DNA from: Bacillota bacterium
Lineage (GTDB): Bacteria; Bacillota; Clostridia; Oscillospirales; Ruminococcaceae
Length of the DNA stretch: 6,389 nucleotides
Assembly (NCBI GenBank): GCA_029550985.1
Contig: JAKPGH010000069.1
Span: 1-6,389, forward strand
Reading direction: 5' to 3'
Below the pieces are notes generated by a model, which worked only from the letters and a program-made list of their open reading frames with translations, searched no databases and was not told where the DNA came from. Of this stretch, positions 3,628 to 6,389 are shown piece after piece. Position 1 is the first letter of the stretch. Each line of letters opens with the position of its first letter. Made by a program: the position numbers and the translations under genes.

Positions 3628-5658
3628 TTATAGTAGAAAAATTTTACCTATTTGATACAGGAGCAAGGAGACGATATAGGCGACTGCGGTGCTGAACAAA
3701 GCGGTGCCCAGAGCCCATTTGAGGCTGTTCATCTCCCGCCGGATGGATACAAAGGCGGACATGCAGGGCATGTACAGCAGGCAGAACACCATAAAGGAAA
3801 AGGCGGAGAGATTGGTAAACACAGTGGGCAGGATGGCCGCCAGCTCGGCCTGGGAGGCTGCGCCGTACAGCACCATCATGGAGGTGACCACCGTCTCCTT
3901 CGCCACCAGTCCCGCCAGAATGGATACCGCCGCCTGCCAGTTTCCAAAGCCGAGGGGGGCAAAAACCGGCGCCACCGCTTTGCCGATGGAGGCGAAGATA
4001 CTTTGGGCGTTGTCCTCCACCAGTTGCAGGCTCCAGCTGAAGTTCTGCAGCAGCCAAATCACCACGCTCATGGAAAAAATGAGGGTGCCCGCCTTAATGA
4101 GAAATCCCTTGCATTTTTCCCACACGTGACGGCCCAAAGCGTCCAACGAGGGCAGGCGGTAGGGGGGAAGCTCCATCACAAAAGGGGCGACCTTGCCCCG
4201 AAACAGGGTGTTTTTTAAAATTAATCCGCTTAGGATGGCCACCACCATCCCGATGAGATACATGGAAAAGACCACCAAACCCTGATGGGAGGCAAAAAAG
4301 GTGCCGGCAAAAAGGGCGTAGATGGGAAGCCTCGCCCCGCAGCTCATGAAAGGGGTAATCATGATGGTCAGCCTGCGGTCCCGTTCGTTTTCCATGGTGC
4401 GGGCGGCCATGACGGCGGGAGTGGTGCATCCAAAGCCCATCAGCATGGGAATAAAGCTCTTGCCGGTCAGTCCGATTTTGTGCAACAGCTTGTCCATGAT
4501 AAAGGCGGCCCGGGCCATGTAGCCGCTGTCCTCCAGCAGAGACAGGCAGGTAAAGAGTATCATAATCTGGGGCAGGAAGGTCAGCACCCCGCCCACGCCG
4601 CCGATGACGGCGTCCACCAGAAGCCCGTAGGTCCACCCGGGCGCCTGGGCGGCGTCCAGCCGGGCGGTCACCCATCCCCCCAGCACGTTCTTGAGAAGAT
4701 GCTCGATGCCTTCGCTGAGAAAGTCCCCCACCGGCCCAAAGGTGGCGGCAAAGGTGAGAAACATCATCAGCAAAAAGATGGGCAGAGCCAGCACCCGGTT
4801 GGTCACCACCAAATCAATTTTGTCGGAAAGGGTCAGGCTGTTTTCCCCTCCGCGCTTGACCATGGATTTGGCGACAATGTCGGTGATGGCCTTGTATCGG
4901 GCGTCCGCCAGCATGGTCTCCCGGTCCCCGTAGAAAGAGGTGGCTTCATAGCTTTTGACCAGCGCCTCGATTTTATTCAACATCTTTTTGTCCGGCTGCA
5001 GGGCCTGGATGGCTTGCTGGTCCCCCTCCAACAGCTTGGAGGCGTAGAACCAAAGGGGAAGCCCCCGCAGCTTGGGCTGTTCCCACAGCAGAGCATATAT
5101 TTCCCGAATTACCCGGGAGGTGGTGTTGTCGTACTGAATCTGCCCCACCGGGCGGCGAGGGTTGTAGGAGGAGGTTCTGGCCAGCTCCACGGCGGTGTCC
5201 AGCAGAAGCTCGGTGTTTTGCGCCTTTCGGGCGGTGATGGGGACCACCGGCACCCCCAGCAGCCTGGAAAGTTTGCCGCAGTCCAGCTTGTCCCCCCGGG
5301 CCTCAAGCTCGTCCATCATGTTGACCGCCAGCACCATGGGGACCGAAAGCTCCATCAGCTGCACCGCAAGGTACAGGTTTCGCTCGATGTTGGAGCCGTC
5401 CACCACGTCGATGAGGACGTCGGGCCGCTCGTTGATGAGGACGTTGCGGGTGATGATTTCCTCCATGCTGTAAGGGGAGAGAGAATAGATACCGGGCAAA
5501 TCCACCAGAGTGATGGTTTGACCGTTGTAGGAGAAAGCGCCTTCTTTTTTTTCCACCGTCACGCCGGCCCAGTTCCCCACGTACTGGTTGGAGCCGGTAT
5601 AGAGGTTGAACAGGGTGGTTTTTCCTGAGTTCGGGTTCCCGGTGAGAGCTATCTTCAT
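3628..5658 (-). CDS. feoB: FeoB, ferrous iron transport GTPase/permease
   Basis: A 676-residue protein, complete and in the normal range for Firmicutes FeoB. It moves Fe(II) across the cytoplasmic membrane. The N-terminal G domain shows the P-loop GNPNSGKTT (7-15), the G2 Thr34 within VGNWAGVTVE, G3 DLPG (53-56), G4 NMMD (113-116) and a G5-like TAR (142-144). A helical linker leads to the hydrophobic C-terminal half, beginning near LALPIFLLMMFLTF. Both Gate repeats carry their Cys: Cys411 in GFGCTTPAVMAAR and Cys440 in MSCGARLPIYALF. The VAKETVV motif is also present. The protein ends in a short hydrophobic tail without Cys, and the Cys cluster sits in the next gene instead. The start is ATG 5658, 6 nt after the feoA stop, with AAGGTG overlapping that stop as the ribosome site. 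No frameshift or missing motif is seen. Confidence 0.97.
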   Translation of the reverse strand: MKIALTGNPNSGKTTLFNLYTGSNQYVGNWAGVTVEKKEGAFSYNGQTITLVDLPGIYSLSPYSMEEIITRNVLINERPDVLIDVVDGSNIERNLYLAVQLMELSVPMVLAVNMMDELEARGDKLDCGKLSRLLGVPVVPITARKAQNTELLLDTAVELARTSSYNPRRPVGQIQYDNTTSRVIREIYALLWEQPKLRGLPLWFYASKLLEGDQQAIQALQPDKKMLNKIEALVKSYEATSFYGDRETMLADARYKAITDIVAKSMVKRGGENSLTLSDKIDLVVTNRVLALPIFLLMMFLTFAATFGPVGDFLSEGIEHLLKNVLGGWVTARLDAAQAPGWTYGLLVDAVIGGVGGVLTFLPQIMILFTCLSLLEDSGYMARAAFIMDKLLHKIGLTGKSFIPMLMGFGCTTPAVMAARTMENERDRRLTIMITPFMSCGARLPIYALFAGTFFASHQGLVVFSMYLIGMVVAILSGLILKNTLFRGKVAPFVMELPPYRLPSLDALGRHVWEKCKGFLIKAGTLIFSMSVVIWLLQNFSWSLQLVEDNAQSIFASIGKAVAPVFAPLGFGNWQAAVSILAGLVAKETVVTSMMVLYGAASQAELAAILPTVFTNLSAFSFMVFCLLYMPCMSAFVSIRREMNSLKWALGTALFSTAVAYIVSLLLYQIGKIFLL

Positions 5659-5664
5659 ACAGTT

Positions 5665-5919
5665 CTACACCTTTTTGACGATGATGTTTTTGGCATCGGC
5701 CCGCCGCAGGCTCAGCTCATACCCCCGCAGGTGAATTTCCAGCGGGTCGCCGAGGGGGGCGGTTTTGCGCAAAAAAACCCGGCAGCCAGGAGTAAGCCCC
5801 ATATCCACCAAACGCCGCTTGATGGCTCCCTGACCGCCAATGGCCACAATGATGCAGCTTTGACCGGGGCGCAAGTCCCCCAAAGTGGTGGTGGGAGCAG
5901 TTCTGCTGATGTTTGCCAT
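5665..5919 (-). CDS. feoA: FeoA, small SH3-like partner of FeoB
   Basis: An 84-residue cytoplasmic protein of standard FeoA length. It shows the family hallmarks in order: an initial LGDLRPGQ strand, the central R-R-L-V-D-M-G-L-T-P-G motif (about residues 35-45), and the closing APLGDPLEIHLRGYELSLR segment (about 54-72). FeoA folds as an SH3-like barrel and is needed for full FeoB activity, probably by contacting its cytoplasmic domain. The start is ATG 5919, with GAGG about 7 nt upstream. The stop is 6 nt before the feoB start and overlaps the feoB ribosome site, so translation is probably coupled. The gene has a strong extended -10 promoter immediately upstream, giving a very short leader of about 15 nt. 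It lies downstream of, and in the same direction as, the oxidoreductase gene, with a 116-nt gap. Confidence 0.96.
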   Translation of the reverse strand: MANISRTAPTTTLGDLRPGQSCIIVAIGGQGAIKRRLVDMGLTPGCRVFLRKTAPLGDPLEIHLRGYELSLRRADAKNIIVKKV

Positions 5920-5934
5920 ACTCTTTCCTCTCCC

Positions 5935-5953
5935 GCAAACCAGTATAGCAAAC
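5935..5953. repeat. Direct repeat GCAAAC over the feoA -10, possible operator
   Basis: GCAAAC occurs at 5935-5940 and again at 5948-5953, one on each side of the -10 hexamer, with a 13-bp period. The same block is framed by CCCG (5932-5935) and CGGG (5953-5956), giving a loose inverted symmetry. A repressor bound here would cover the promoter. It does not match the classical DtxR/IdeR or Fur operator, so its role is inference. Confidence 0.35.
5942..5950 (-). promoter_or_regulatory. Extended -10 promoter of feoAB
   Basis: On the minus strand the sequence reads TGC followed by TATACT (5950-5942), a good extended -10 element with five of six consensus bases. The position 17 bp further upstream is only T-rich (TTTTTT), so the -35 is weak, which is tolerable for an extended -10. 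The expected start is near 5935, about 15 nt before the feoA ATG. There is no room for a riboswitch, so control is likely at the DNA level. Confidence 0.65.
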
Positions 5954-6035
5954 GGGGAAGGGCGAAAAAAGCAGTAACGGCGGAGCGATGGGGAAAATGT
6001 TCCGAATGATTTATCCTATCGTCCCGTATTAAAAA

Positions 6036-6389
6036 CTAATAGGCAATTTCTACATATCTTTTTTCCCGGAAGGAGCGGGTGGTTGCCTCCGCAATCTGAG
6101 CCGCCTTGCGGCCGTCGGTGACGGTGACGCCGGGCTGCCGGCGGTTGCGGATGCAGTCGATAAAGGCCTGCAGCTCCAGACGGTAGGCTTCCTCAAACCG
6201 CTGGGGGAAGTTTTCGTAACACTCGGTGAGAACCCCCTGCTGGACGTACAACATGGCGTGGTTTTTGTTGGGGACGGGACTGATGCGGATGATGCCTTCG
6301 GTGCCGACAATTTCGGTTTCCACGTGGTAGCCGTGAGGGGCTGCCCTTCCCGCGTGGAGGAAAGCCATTTTGCCGCTGGCAAAGGTGTA
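6036..6389 (-). CDS. C-terminal part of a Gfo/Idh/MocA-family oxidoreductase (partial)
   Basis: The frame is open from the right edge of the window to TAG at 6038-6036, giving the last 117 residues. The true start is outside. The visible part matches the C-terminal alpha/beta domain of NAD(P)-dependent sugar dehydrogenases. It has a strand with F-A-S-G-K, then H-G-Y-H-V-E-T-E-I-V-G-T-E-G (the usual 'Y-x-x-R/E-x-E-x-x-G-x-x-G' strand and turn). After that come E-A-Y-R-L-E-L-Q-A-F-I-D-C-I and a closing helix with D-G-R-K-A-A-Q-I-A-E-A. These resemble inositol 2-dehydrogenases and related enzymes, but the Rossmann domain and the catalytic EKP-type motif are outside the window, so the substrate is unknown. 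Internal methionines such as that at 6368 are not the start. No clear terminator follows the stop, so read-through into feoA is possible. Confidence 0.85.
   Translation of the reverse strand, partial: YTFASGKMAFLHAGRAAPHGYHVETEIVGTEGIIRISPVPNKNHAMLYVQQGVLTECYENFPQRFEEAYRLELQAFIDCIRNRRQPGVTVTDGRKAAQIAEATTRSFREKRYVEIAY

Noticed and set aside
3644..4675. Other long frames inside feoB on both strands (3644-4057, 3652-4218, 3689-4129, 4094-4675)
   Set aside because: All lie within feoB, have biased composition and no ribosome site, and the FeoB frame itself is intact with all motifs.
4285..5628. 447-codon open frame on the + strand, opposite feoB
   Set aside because: It is fully antisense to a clear FeoB. 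Its translation is rich in Gly, His and Gln with no domain, as expected for the reverse frame of a G/C-rich gene.
6005..6021. Fur-box-like sequence (minus strand GATAGGATAAATCATTC) upstream of feoA
   Set aside because: It matches the GATAAT-type array only loosely and lies roughly 60 bp upstream of the -10. The locus encodes a DtxR-type regulator, and I would not call it without a matrix score.

Overview
The window looks like a chromosomal segment from a Clostridia-type Firmicute, probably near the Oscillospiraceae. This is inferred from moderate GC with AT-rich gaps, strong AAGGAGG-type ribosome sites, frequent TTG/GTG starts, a DUF6514-like protein paired with nrdR, and a feoA-feoB-Cys-rich protein-DtxR iron cluster. 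No mobile element, CRISPR array, tRNA or rRNA was seen.

Layout, left to right. Positions 1-86 hold the 3' end of a cupin-domain protein on the + strand. Positions 87-441 have no protein gene. They hold three strong hairpin terminators and, between two of them, a segment whose minus strand can fold into a long rod (about 223-380). That segment is the best candidate for an unannotated structured RNA, possibly 6S-like. Next, on the minus strand, come nrdR (442-921) and a small DUF6514-like gene 19 nt upstream of it. An AT-rich gap with Spo0A-box-like heptamers separates these from a minus-strand TIM-barrel sugar isomerase/epimerase-like gene (1492-2301). Divergent from that gene, a + strand gene with its own promoter encodes a 91-residue membrane protein of unknown function (2395-2670). 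A 278-bp convergent gap carries terminators for both directions.

The right half is a ferrous-iron uptake locus, all on the minus strand. FeoA (5665-5919) and the GTP-binding permease FeoB (3628-5658) are read from an extended -10 promoter. A second promoter just after the feoB stop drives a small Cys-rich FeoB-associated membrane protein (3368-3556) and an overlapping DtxR/MntR-type metal-dependent repressor (2949-3371). The plausible logic is that FeoB imports Fe(II), FeoA and the Cys-rich protein assist it, and the repressor senses the metal and feeds back on the promoters. The window ends inside the C-terminal part of a Gfo/Idh/MocA-family oxidoreductase (6036 to the edge).

The gene content is mostly familiar. 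The points most worth checking are the candidate RNA at 223-380, the unusual metal-ligand set of the DtxR-type protein, the internal promoter in the feo locus, the repeats over the feoA promoter, and the small unknown membrane protein.
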